A DNA stretch of 18,200 bases from an uncultured Desulfarculaceae bacterium (GCA_937908275.1 CALERA010000427.1:1-18200); one strand, 5' to 3'. Positions 1-8,162 are shown, numbered from the stretch's first letter. Translations and numbers: made by a program. Notes: generated by a model from the sequence alone, not told the origin.

Positions 1-1044
1 ACCTCCATGCCCATCCTCAGCAACGTCCTCCTGGACGCCACGGGCGAGCGCCTGACCTTGACCGCCACCGACCTGGAGACCAGCTTCCAGGGGGTTTACC
101 CGGCCCGGATCAGCAAGCCAGGGCGGATCACCGTGCCGGCCAAGAAGCTCTACGAGATCGTGCGCGAGCTGCCGGCCGAGGAGGTCTACCTCAAGGAAAA
201 GGAAAACAACTACCTGCACATCACCGCCGGCCGGGCCACCTTCGACCTGGTGGGCCTGCCCGCCGCCGACTATCCCGAGCTGCCGGCGGTGGACGGCATC
301 CCGCAACTGGCCATCGACGGCCCGATGCTGGGCGAGATGATCGAGAAGACCATCTTCTCCATCAGCCAGGAGGACACCCGCTTCAACCTGGCCGGTCTCT
401 ACGTGCAGAAGCGCAAGAAGGACGACGGTCACCGCCTGCGCTTCGTCTCCACCGACGGCCATCGCCTCTCCCTGGTGGACCGCGAGGTGCCGGGCCTGAG
501 CGAGTTCGCCCTGGAGGGCGGGGTGATCATCCCGCGCAAGGGCGTGACCGAGATGAGCAAGCTGGCCGAGGAGGGCGGCGAGATCATCCTGGGTCTGAAC
601 CAGAAATTCGCGGTGGTGACCCGGGACGAGGTCAAGCTGATCCTGCGCATGCAGGAGGGCTCCTTCCCGGACTACGAGGTGGTGATCCCCAAGAACATCA
701 AGCGCAAGGCCATCGTCAACCGCCAGGCCTTCGAGGGGGTGCTCAAGCGCATGTCCCTGATGGCCAGCGACCGTTTCTCCGGGGTGCGCCTGGAGTTCAA
801 GGACGGGCTGGTGGAGGTGGTGAGCCAGAATCCGGACCTGGGCGAGGCCAAGGAGGCCCTGGAGGTGGACTACTCCGGGGAGAGCTTCAGCGTGGGCTTC
901 AACGCCCGCTACTTCCTGGACCTGTGCCGGGCCATGCGCTCGGAGGACATCAGCCTGGGCTTCGTGGACGAGCAGAACCCCTGCCTGATCAAGGGCGAGG
1001 GCGACGCCGGCTACCTCAGCGTGATAATGCCTATGCGTCTCTGA
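1..1044 (+). CDS. dnaN: DNA polymerase III beta subunit (sliding clamp), 5'-truncated by the window edge
   Basis: This is the ring-shaped clamp that tethers DNA polymerase III and other repair and replication factors to DNA. The reading frame is open from base 1 (codons for Thr-Ser precede the first ATG at 7). The sequence MPILSNVLLDA is the internal segment found about 20-25 residues into full-length DnaN, so the true start lies upstream of the window and the ATG at 7 is not the initiator. About 347 of the usual 365-375 residues are present. Family signatures include TVPAKKLYEIVRELP, EDTRFNLAGLY and FVSTDGHRLSLVD, and the protein ends in the canonical MPMRL, which helps form the pocket that binds partner clamp-binding motifs. 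A strong hairpin terminator follows 25 bases after the stop, so the transcript ends here; recF and gyrB do not follow directly as they do in many bacteria. Confidence 0.97.
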   Translation, partial: TSMPILSNVLLDATGERLTLTATDLETSFQGVYPARISKPGRITVPAKKLYEIVRELPAEEVYLKEKENNYLHITAGRATFDLVGLPAADYPELPAVDGIPQLAIDGPMLGEMIEKTIFSISQEDTRFNLAGLYVQKRKKDDGHRLRFVSTDGHRLSLVDREVPGLSEFALEGGVIIPRKGVTEMSKLAEEGGEIILGLNQKFAVVTRDEVKLILRMQEGSFPDYEVVIPKNIKRKAIVNRQAFEGVLKRMSLMASDRFSGVRLEFKDGLVEVVSQNPDLGEAKEALEVDYSGESFSVGFNARYFLDLCRAMRSEDISLGFVDEQNPCLIKGEGDAGYLSVIMPMRL

Positions 1045-1069
1045 TAGTTAGCATCGAAAATCACGATCG

Positions 1070-1100
1070 AGGCGGACCTTTTTTGAGGTCCGCCTTTTTT
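1070..1100 (+). terminator. Rho-independent terminator of dnaN
   Basis: A perfect 9-bp stem, AGGCGGACC (1070-1078) with GGTCCGCCT (1087-1095), has an 8-base loop and runs into a six-T tract (1095-1100). It sits 25 bases downstream of the dnaN stop codon. It separates dnaN from the diguanylate cyclase gene, which must therefore have its own promoter in the AT-richer 1101-1246 stretch. I could not pin down a convincing -35/-10 pair there. Confidence 0.9.
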
Positions 1101-1246
1101 GTCACATGCTTGTGCTCAAGAAAGTTAGCTATTCAGTCGAATATTAATGATCAGGGAGTAATTGCTTTTCTTAGAACGCCTGACGCGTGTTATATGGAGT
1201 TCATAGGTCAATATACGGAACCCTCACCCGCTCCCTGAAATGCTAA

Positions 1247-3427
1247 ATGCCAAACTTAAGCCTGCCAAAAGTTCTGCTCGTCATCGCTCTGGTTTTCCAG
1301 GGGATTTTTCCGCCAGAACTCGCGTCGGCCCAGGAAAACGGGTCTGGCGGCGGAGCGCTGCTCAGCGAACAACAAAGACTCTGGCTGGAGAGCAACCCCC
1401 TGCTGCGGATAGGGATCTGGTCCGACACCCCGCCGGTGGTCTTCACCGAGTCCGCCGGAGGTCCCCGGGGCATCGTGGTCGACTATCTGGAGGCCATCGA
1501 ACGGCAAGGGGTCCGGCTCAATCCCCGGATCTACCCCAGCATGGCCGAGGCCCTGGAGGGCCTGCGCCGGGGCGAGGTGGACCTGATCCCCTCCGCCCTG
1601 GATGTCCCGGATCGCGACCTGGTCTACACCCAGGCCTTTGTCAGCTTTCCGGTGGTGGTGATGACCCGGGAGGGGCTGGAGGGGGTCAACAGCCTGGCCG
1701 ATTTCAAGGGCAAGGTGCTGATGGTCAGCCGCCGCCACGCGGCCGAGGTCTGGGTGCGGCGCGATTATCCCGAGATCAAGCTGGTGCCGGTGAACAACGG
1801 CGGCGGCCTCTGGGCGGTGGCCGAGGGCCGGGCCGACGGCGTCATCGGGGGTTTGAGCGGCCTGGTCTGGAGCGCCCGGGCCAATGGGGTCAGCAACCTC
1901 AAGATGGCCTTCGCCACCGAATACGTCTATCAGGTGGGCTTCGGGGTGCGGCGGGAATACGCCCCCCTGGCGATCATTCTTGACCAGGTGCTGAAAAGCC
2001 TGTCCGAGAGCGAAAAGCAGGACATCTACCAACGCTGGGCGCCGGTGCGGATGAGCGGGGTGGATTGGGACCAGGTCTGGCGTCTTGGCGGGGCCAGCCT
2101 GGGCATGGGTCTGTTGTTGGTGGGCCTGGTGCTGTATTGGAACCGGAGGCTGTCCAACGAGGTCAAGCGCCGCCGCCAGGCCGAGACGGTGCTGACCAGG
2201 ACCAAGCGCCTGTTCGAGACCGTCTTCCAGAGCCAGCAGGACGCCATCCTGGTGCTGGACTCCTCGCGCCCGCCCCTGATCGTGGAGTGCAACGGCGCGG
2301 CCGAACGCATCTTCGGCTATCGCCGGGACGACATGCTGGGCCGGGGCACCGGGCTGCTGCACCTGGACCAGGAGCACCAGGACCGCCTGCTCAACCGGCT
2401 CTATCACTCCATGACCCAGCAGGGCTTCTTCCACGAGTCGGACTACGAGATGATCCGCCAGGATGGCCGGGTCTTCCCCTGCGAACTGTCCATCGCCCCC
2501 CTGAGCGACGGCGAGGGCGAGCGCCTGGGCTGGATCTTCGTGGTGCGCGACGTCTCGGAGCGCAAGCTGGCCCAGGAGGAGCGCCGCCGACTGTTCGATC
2601 TCTCCCCCGACCTGATGAGCATCATGGATTTCGACGGCTACTTCCGCGAGCTGAACCTCTCCTGGACCAAGGTCACCGGCTGGAGCGAGGAGCAGTTGAA
2701 GGCCCGGCCCTGGCACGAACTGGTGCACCCCGACGACCGCTCGGCCATCCGCGACGCCGGCCGCCGCCTGATGCACGGCCAGACGGTCACCGATTTCGAG
2801 AACCGCTTCAAGTGCAAGGACGGCTCCTGGATCTGGCTGAACTGGAGCTCCAGCGCCCTGGCCAGCCACGGCCTGGTCTACTCGGTGGCCCACGACATCA
2901 CCCAGCGCAAGCGCATGGAGGGGGAGCTGGTGCGTCTGGCCACCACCGACTGGCTGACCGGGGTGGCCAACCGCCAGCACTTCCTGGAGCTGGCCAACCA
3001 GGAGTTCAAACGCTCCTGGCGCTATGGCAAGCCCATGATGGTGGTGATGATCGACCTGGACCGCTTCAAGGACATCAACGACACCTACGGCCACGCCATG
3101 GGCGACGAGGTCCTGCGCCAGGCGGCCAAGGTCTGCCGCGGCAGCCTGCGCGACAGCGACATCTTCGGCCGCCTGGGGGGCGAGGAGTTCGCGGCGGTGC
3201 TGGTGGAGGCCGACCTGGTGGAGGGTCGCATGGTGGCCGAGCGCCTGCGCGAGGCCCTGGCCGGTCTGCGGATGGGTCTGGAGGACGGGGGGCCGGTCTG
3301 CACCGCCAGCCTGGGCCTGGCCCAGATGTGCGAGCAGGATCAGCGCCTGGACGACCTGCTCAAGCGCTCCTCGTCCGCCCTCTACAAGGCCAAGCGCTCC
3401 GGCCGCAACCTGGTGGCCCAGATCTAG
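1247..3427 (+). CDS. Periplasmic solute-binding/PAS-PAS/GGDEF diguanylate cyclase
   Basis: This 726-residue inner-membrane sensor probably makes cyclic di-GMP from two GTP in response to a periplasmic ligand. An N-terminal signal sequence (about residues 1-28, ending ASA) leads into a type-3 extracellular solute-binding domain (about 50-268). One transmembrane helix follows (about 278-298, LGMGLLLVGLVLYW), then two PAS domains (about 320-440 and 445-555) and a GGDEF domain (about 562-726). The active-site loop is GGEEF at 644-648, the metal-binding Asp lies in MIDLDRF (601-607), and an inhibitory I-site RxxD is present (R635-D638, exactly five residues before GGEEF). The enzyme should therefore be active and product-inhibited. 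The start is chosen for the signal peptide; the nearby ATG at 1240 is in another frame and no good Shine-Dalgarno site is visible, so the start is slightly uncertain. The ligand and the controlled behaviour cannot be read from the sequence. It converges on the Fic gene, 29 bases apart. Confidence 0.93.
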   Translation: MPNLSLPKVLLVIALVFQGIFPPELASAQENGSGGGALLSEQQRLWLESNPLLRIGIWSDTPPVVFTESAGGPRGIVVDYLEAIERQGVRLNPRIYPSMAEALEGLRRGEVDLIPSALDVPDRDLVYTQAFVSFPVVVMTREGLEGVNSLADFKGKVLMVSRRHAAEVWVRRDYPEIKLVPVNNGGGLWAVAEGRADGVIGGLSGLVWSARANGVSNLKMAFATEYVYQVGFGVRREYAPLAIILDQVLKSLSESEKQDIYQRWAPVRMSGVDWDQVWRLGGASLGMGLLLVGLVLYWNRRLSNEVKRRRQAETVLTRTKRLFETVFQSQQDAILVLDSSRPPLIVECNGAAERIFGYRRDDMLGRGTGLLHLDQEHQDRLLNRLYHSMTQQGFFHESDYEMIRQDGRVFPCELSIAPLSDGEGERLGWIFVVRDVSERKLAQEERRRLFDLSPDLMSIMDFDGYFRELNLSWTKVTGWSEEQLKARPWHELVHPDDRSAIRDAGRRLMHGQTVTDFENRFKCKDGSWIWLNWSSSALASHGLVYSVAHDITQRKRMEGELVRLATTDWLTGVANRQHFLELANQEFKRSWRYGKPMMVVMIDLDRFKDINDTYGHAMGDEVLRQAAKVCRGSLRDSDIFGRLGGEEFAAVLVEADLVEGRMVAERLREALAGLRMGLEDGGPVCTASLGLAQMCEQDQRLDDLLKRSSSALYKAKRSGRNLVAQI

Positions 3428-3456
3428 AGAAATCGGTTCGGACTCTGTCCGGTCGG

Positions 3457-4584
3457 CTATCCAAACAGATCAAGGTAGGCTTGATAAGCGTAAATCCGGT
3501 TGCGGTGGTCGCCCGTGACCTCCTTGAGCAAACCCAGGTCCTCGAGCTTATAAACGGCGTTGCGGGCGGTCTGGAAGCTGGTGCCGAGTTCCCTGGCGGC
3601 CATGGTGATGGAAATGAATGGGGTCTTGAAACAGGCCTCCAAAAGGGCCGGACCTTGGGCGGCCGCCTTGGAAACCAGGGCCAGATGCTCGTGGCGCAAT
3701 TTCTGAATGGCGGAGGCGGTGTGTGAGGCCCGGCCGGAGATGTCGGCCACGCCCGCCAGGAAAAAGCGCAGCCATCCTTCCCAGTCTCCCATATCCCGCA
3801 CCGCCTGGAGTCTTTCGTAATATTCCCGGCGATGTTCCTTGAAGAATAGGGACAGGTAGAGCAGCGGCTGATGGAGGATGCCCCACTGGCAGAGCAGGAA
3901 GGTGATCAACAGGCGGCCGATGCGGCCGTTGCCATCCAGGAACGGGTGGATGGTCTCGAACTGGGCGTGCACCAATCCTGCCTTGATCAGGGCCGGCAGG
4001 GGGGAGTCCTGATGGATGTAATTCTCCAACTCCCCCATGGCCCGCGCCACCTCGTGCGGCGGAGGCGGGACGAAACTGGCTTGGGTGATGGTTGCTCCCT
4101 GGGGTCCGATCCAATTCTGGGTTCGCCTGAACTCGCCCGGATTTTGGCGCGCGCCGCGAACGCCCTTCAGCAATTCGGCATGGAGCTCCCTGATCAGGCG
4201 CAGAGACATGGGAAGTGAGTCCAGTCGACTCAGGCCATGGTTCATGGCGTCGATGTAATTGACGATCTCCCTCACATCCCCGTGACGACCCTGCCTCGCG
4301 GCGCCGGCCTGAAACTCCAGCACATCCGTGAGGGAGGCTTGGGTCCCTTCGATCTGGGAAGATAAGGTGGCCTCCTTCCTGACATACATGGCCACGAAAA
4401 GATCGGGGTTGGGCAAAAGCTCCGTCACGGCGTCCAGACGTCCGATGGCTTGATCGGCGCGGGACAACAAGCCCCACAGCTCGTCCTCCATCAGCAAGGG
4501 TGGATCCGGCGGCAGGGGCTTGGGGAGGAAGGCGCGGTAACCCGAGCCTTGCTTGACGTAACCACCCGCACGGTCTGCGGTCAT
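3457..4584 (-). CDS. Fic-domain protein with N-terminal inhibitory motif (class II) and C-terminal winged helix
   Basis: Fic enzymes transfer AMP (or another nucleotide-derived group) from a cofactor onto a protein hydroxyl. This 375-residue protein has the complete catalytic motif HPFLDGNGRIGR at 213-224, with catalytic His213 and phosphate-binding Asn219/Arg224. Upstream, SSQIEG (75-80) fits the (S/T)xxxE(G/N) inhibitory-helix motif, whose Glu (here E79) blocks productive ATP binding. An N-terminal inhibitory motif defines class II, which is self-inhibited and needs no separate antitoxin; none is seen next door. The C-terminus (about 320-372) looks like a winged helix-turn-helix, common in this subfamily, suggesting DNA binding or autoregulation. 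The start has a good ribosome site (AAGGAG, 8 bases upstream). GC content looks somewhat lower than in neighbours, which may hint at acquisition. The target is unknown. Confidence 0.92.
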   Translation of the reverse strand: MTADRAGGYVKQGSGYRAFLPKPLPPDPPLLMEDELWGLLSRADQAIGRLDAVTELLPNPDLFVAMYVRKEATLSSQIEGTQASLTDVLEFQAGAARQGRHGDVREIVNYIDAMNHGLSRLDSLPMSLRLIRELHAELLKGVRGARQNPGEFRRTQNWIGPQGATITQASFVPPPPHEVARAMGELENYIHQDSPLPALIKAGLVHAQFETIHPFLDGNGRIGRLLITFLLCQWGILHQPLLYLSLFFKEHRREYYERLQAVRDMGDWEGWLRFFLAGVADISGRASHTASAIQKLRHEHLALVSKAAAQGPALLEACFKTPFISITMAARELGTSFQTARNAVYKLEDLGLLKEVTGDHRNRIYAYQAYLDLFG

Positions 4585-4634
4585 GGCAGGGCTCCTTCCC
4601 TGTTCAGGAAGTTTTCAATAACCCGGGGCACACC

Positions 4635-4675
4635 TAATTTAATTTAACAATTTAAAGTTTTTTTTCAATAGAGCG
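4635..4675 (-). promoter_or_regulatory. AT-rich probable promoter region of the Fic gene
   Basis: About 50-90 bases upstream of the Fic start lies a strikingly AT-rich block within otherwise GC-rich DNA. On the minus strand it reads TTGAAA followed by A/T-rich sequence with several TTTAAA/TTAAAT-like hexamers. TTGAAA (about 4664-4669) is a fair -35, but no hexamer at the right spacing is a good TATAAT, so the exact promoter is not resolved. Confidence 0.3.
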
Positions 4676-4817
4676 GCTTAGGCGGGAGGTAGCGCTGGGC
4701 GCGGCGCGATGAAATCCATCCGCGGCCCGGCCACGGCGCAGTTTAATTCACAAAAAGAGCTGAAAAACTAAATAAACTTGGCCCATGACCGGCCATGTTA
4801 AAAAAAGCGGCAATAAA

Positions 4818-4849
4818 GCACCCCCGGCCCGCAGGTGGGCCGGGGGTGC
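4818..4849 (-). terminator. Terminator of the thioredoxin-fold selenoprotein gene
   Basis: A perfect 13-bp stem, GCACCCCCGGCCC (4818-4830) with GGGCCGGGGGTGC (4837-4849), has a 6-base loop. Read on the minus strand it is followed by TTTATT, with a further run of six T at 4806-4801. It lies 16 bases beyond the stop codon of the minus-strand gene at 4866. Confidence 0.8.
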
Positions 4850-4865
4850 AGGCGTCGCGTGGGCC

Positions 4866-5438
4866 TCAGGGGATCAGGAGATAGGGCTGGGTGCGCACCG
4901 TCCATTCGCTGTCCGGGTATTCGGCCTTCAGGATCTGGTGGCCGATCTTCAGGTGATGGGCGTCGTGGGTGGTGCGGTAGCGGCAGATGGCCCGGTAGTA
5001 GATGGCCTGGGGCGCGGCGAAGCTCTGGGGCCAGTCGCTGATCAGGCGCTCGAAGGCGGCCAGGCCGTCGTTGAAGCGGCGGTGGTCGAAATAGGTCTTG
5101 CCCTTGCCCAGGAGCAAGTAGGGGATGAGCTGCTCCGGGGGCAGGAAGCCCACCATGCGCTGGTGGGGGTTGCCGTAGGGGTCGCAGACGAAGAGCGCCG
5201 GGGTCCAGCGCACCCAGAAGTCGCTGGAGATGGGCTCGGCGTCCGGGCTCTGCTGCACCGCCACGAATTCCTGATTGATGATCTCCCTCACCTTGGCGCT
5301 GGGGTACGTGACCGCACCCATCTGTTTGCAGCCGATTCAGGTGGGCAGGAAGAAATCCAGGAAGATGGGCTTGTCCTCGGCCTTGGCCCGATCCTGGGCC
5401 GCTTGCCAGTCCTCCAGCCAGGCTATCTCTTGGGACAT
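4866..5438 (-). CDS. Thioredoxin-fold protein, probable selenoprotein (in-frame UGA = Sec34, UxxC motif)
   Basis: The conventional open frame starts at 5321, but the same frame continues upstream through one TGA (5337-5339) to an ATG at 5436-5438. The ATG has a good ribosome site (GGAGAGG, 5 bases upstream). ATG 5321 has none. The full product is 190 residues. Residues 1-33 (MSQEIAWLEDWQAAQDRARA..., then IFLDFFLPT) form the expected first helix and strand of a thioredoxin fold, and residues 34-48 read U-IGCKQMGAVTYPSA. The UGA thus falls exactly where family members known to me carry the first cysteine of a CxxC redox site; the second, Cys37, is intact. Further on come WTPALFVCDPYGN, typical of the fold, and a helical, TPR-like tail (about 95-185). 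No signal peptide is seen, so it is likely cytoplasmic. The role is probably thiol-disulfide or peroxide-linked reduction, but the substrate is unknown. It is divergent from the aspartate kinase. The alternative reading is a nonsense mutation; the SECIS-like hairpin argues against that. Confidence 0.82.
5302..5319 (-). promoter_or_regulatory. Candidate bacterial SECIS apical stem-loop
   Basis: In the mRNA, 17 bases after the UGA, GGGUGCG-GUCA-CGUACCC folds into a 7-bp stem (six Watson-Crick pairs, one G-U) with a 4-base loop starting with G. Bacterial SECIS elements are hairpins inside the coding region just after the UGA; their apical loop typically lies about 16-37 bases downstream with a G in its first positions, where SelB binds. 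The loop here is at bases 25-28 after the UGA. Confidence 0.65.
5337..5339 (-). other. In-frame UGA codon, probable selenocysteine codon (Sec34)
   Basis: The single in-frame TGA of the thioredoxin-fold gene has conserved-looking coding sequence on both sides in the same frame. It occupies the first position of the UIGC (UxxC) redox motif. Decoding would need SelA, SelB, SelC tRNA and SelD, none of which lies in this window. The natural stop of the gene (4866-4868) is also TGA but has no comparable context. Confidence 0.78.
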
Positions 5439-5620
5439 GGTCGCCTCTCCGGTTGGCTGTTATTTCAATGGATGTCGCCGTCACCAATCATTTTGACCAA
5501 TCACGCCACCGCCGCGCAAGTCTCGTTCGCCAACCCCCATCGGCTGGGGCGCGGGAAAAAATCCGCCGCGCGCGGTAGAATAACGCCCGTTGCGGGCAAC
5601 CAAGCCAGGGAGAATTAGCC

Positions 5621-6949
<1,329 letters not shown>

Positions 6950-6988
6950 CGCCGGGGCTGAGCGCCAGCTTGCCAAGATCGCAATGAC

Positions 6989-7015
6989 ACGGGGCGGGGT
7001 TGATCCCCGCCCCGT
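6989..7015 (+). terminator. GC-rich hairpin after aspartate kinase, probable terminator
   Basis: A perfect 11-bp stem, ACGGGGCGGGG (6989-6999) with CCCCGCCCCGT (7005-7015), and a TTGAT loop lies 40 bases after the lysC stop. The tail (CTCTATT) is only weakly U-rich, so termination is likely but not certain. A close relative of this hairpin occurs at 7822-7844. Confidence 0.6.
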
Positions 7016-7184
7016 CTCTATTGGCGAGAGCTACCCAAAAATCCAGGCGAAGCGATCCCCGGTGGGGTTTTCGAAATCCGTGGCATAGCCGCCACGGCCG
7101 GTTTCCCATATCCAAGAAATAGCGGTCATCCGCCAGGCGGCGCGGCGAGATATATCCCCTTGGCTTTGCCTTTTCCGGGGTGGT

Positions 7185-7204
7185 CGGGACAACTGGTTGT
7201 CCCG
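7185..7204. repeat. Perfect palindrome with 9-bp arms
   Basis: CGGGACAAC-TG-GTTGTCCCG is a perfect inverted repeat with 9-bp arms and a 2-base centre, in the gene-free region. It could be a protein-binding site or a tip of a repeat element. No gene lies close enough to assign it as an operator. Confidence 0.5.
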
Positions 7205-7301
7205 GCGGCGTCAGCCGCAAGATGTCTCACCGCGAGGCCACCAGCTATCGTGCAACTCACGTCGCGGTCCACTGCGTTGTTCTCTCCAGCCTCAAGACCC
7301 G

Positions 7302-7433
7302 GAGATTGCTTGGCTGCGCTCGCAATGACAGGAAAGGAAGTTTGCCTATCTCGCAAGTCACCATCAAAGGTGGCAGGGCTGGCGCTATCCCTGCCTTCGT
7401 CTTTGCGAGGAGCCGACAGGCGACGCGGCGAGG
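7302..7433. repeat. Dispersed repeat of the 'GAGATTGCTT...CTCGCAATGAC' type, two arms
   Basis: The arm at 7302-7330 contains GAGATTGCTTGGC followed by GCTCGCAATGACA, and the arm at 7397-7433 reads as GTCTTTGCGAGGAGCC followed by GACGCGGCGAGG. These match a widespread bacterial intergenic repeat; its spurious minus-strand translation, VIASAAKQS, is a familiar false-ORF signature. CTCGCAATGAC and GTCTTTGCGAG are inverted copies of each other with one mismatch. This is noncoding. Confidence 0.6.
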
Positions 7434-7821
7434 TTTTTTTCTTCCCTCTTGTGGTGGCCGTGAACCACCGGGGCTAGCGAGGGGCCGGCGTTGAGAGGGC
7501 GTTTCCTTGCCCCCGCGCGCCCACGCCCGGGCTGCATCCGCGCCTGCCTGGAGAGCCAGCCCTGCGGCCCGGGAACCTCCCTGCCGTCCCGGACACTGCC
7601 TCTGGCCTCGGGTCGTCGCCCCTGCGATGCGGGGCTGGCGCGGGGCGCGAACGGGCCGGGCTCTCGGACGGCGAGCACCGGGCGATCGTTGGGGGTGGAC
7701 CCGTGCCGGTGCGTCGAGAACCAGCCCGGGCTAAGACGCGGGGGGCGGCTCGTGGGGGGAGGGGAGAAGAGGAAGGCCGCGAAGGCCGCGCGGTGGGAGT
7801 GGTGAGCATGAGGGGGAGGCG

Positions 7822-7844
7822 CGGGCGGGGCTAAACCCCGCCCG
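7822..7844. repeat. GC hairpin CGGGCGGGG/CCCCGCCCG
   Basis: A 9-bp perfect stem (7822-7830 with 7836-7844) has a CTAAA loop. It resembles the post-lysC hairpin at 6989-7015, including the arm GGGCGGGG, so the two may belong to one repeat family. It has no U-tract on either strand and no gene directly upstream, so a terminator role is not supported. Confidence 0.45.
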
Positions 7845-7854
7845 TCTTGATCCC

Positions 7855-8113
7855 CCGGCGCGAAGTTCCTACGGGAGCGGGCGAGGCCCGGCCGAAGGAA
7901 GGGGTCACCCGACCCGTGTACGCCCGTCGCGGCCCGCGACCCTGACCCGTGTACGCCTGTCGCGGCCCGCGACCCCGACCCGTGTACGCCCTACCGGGGG
8001 CGCCCGGCCGTCCTGCTCCCAACCCGGCGCGAGGTTGCTACGGGAGCGGGCGAGCCCTGGCCAAGGGTGAGCGCCAACCGACCCGTATACGCCCGTCGCG
8101 GCACGCGACCCTG
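7855..8113. repeat. 90-bp direct duplication enclosing 33-bp tandem palindromic units
   Basis: Segments 7855-7944 and 8024-8113 align without gaps over 90 bases with about 76 identities by eye. Each ends in a 33-base unit starting GACCCGTGTACGCCC (GTATAC in the second copy) and containing the hairpin GTCGCG-GCC-CGCGAC. In the first copy that unit is at once tandemly repeated (7911-7943, 7944-7976, then a partial from 7977). The repeats stop 14 bases before the metY leader pseudoknot. There are no spacers, so this is not CRISPR; it resembles REP-like intergenic elements. Confidence 0.75.
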
Positions 8114-8126
8114 GTTTTTTTCACAA

Positions 8127-8162
8127 AGGGTGGGGCGAGGTGTTTACCCTGGTAGTAGCCCC
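8127..8162 (+). promoter_or_regulatory. Possible H-type RNA pseudoknot in the metY leader
   Basis: AGGGT (8127-8131) pairs with ACCCT (8146-8150), and GGGGC (8132-8136), lying in that loop, pairs with GCCCC (8158-8162). This is a compact H-type pseudoknot ending 15 bases before the AGGAGG ribosome site. A competing pairing, GGCGA (8134-8138) with TCGCC (8165-8169), would disrupt it and could form a switch. Small pseudoknot riboswitches for S-adenosylmethionine exist upstream of methionine genes, but I do not recognise a known consensus here; this is inference. Confidence 0.3.

Noticed and set aside
1256..3094. A 612-residue minus-strand frame opposite the diguanylate cyclase, and similar long antisense frames opposite lysC, gyrB and the TPR gene
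   Set aside because: These are shadows of high-GC coding DNA: low-complexity His/Gly/Val/Gln-rich translations with no domains.
3439..3451. Shared terminator between the convergent cyclase and Fic genes (CGGAC-TCT-GTCCG)
   Set aside because: The stem is only 5 bp with no U-tract on either strand; too weak to call.
4866..5321. A 151-residue protein starting at the ATG at 5321
   Set aside because: It lacks a ribosome site and the first part of the thioredoxin fold, including the redox position; the same frame extends upstream through a UGA to a well-supported start.
5576..5581. TAGAAT as the -10 of the lysC promoter
   Set aside because: No acceptable -35 hexamer lies at 16-18 bases upstream, so the promoter is not supported.
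7126..7356. A 76-residue minus-strand frame containing VIASAAKQS
   Set aside because: That string is the known false translation of a dispersed intergenic repeat.
7911..8112. CRISPR array from the 33-base repeats
   Set aside because: The units are directly tandem without unique spacers, are few in number, and have no cas genes nearby.
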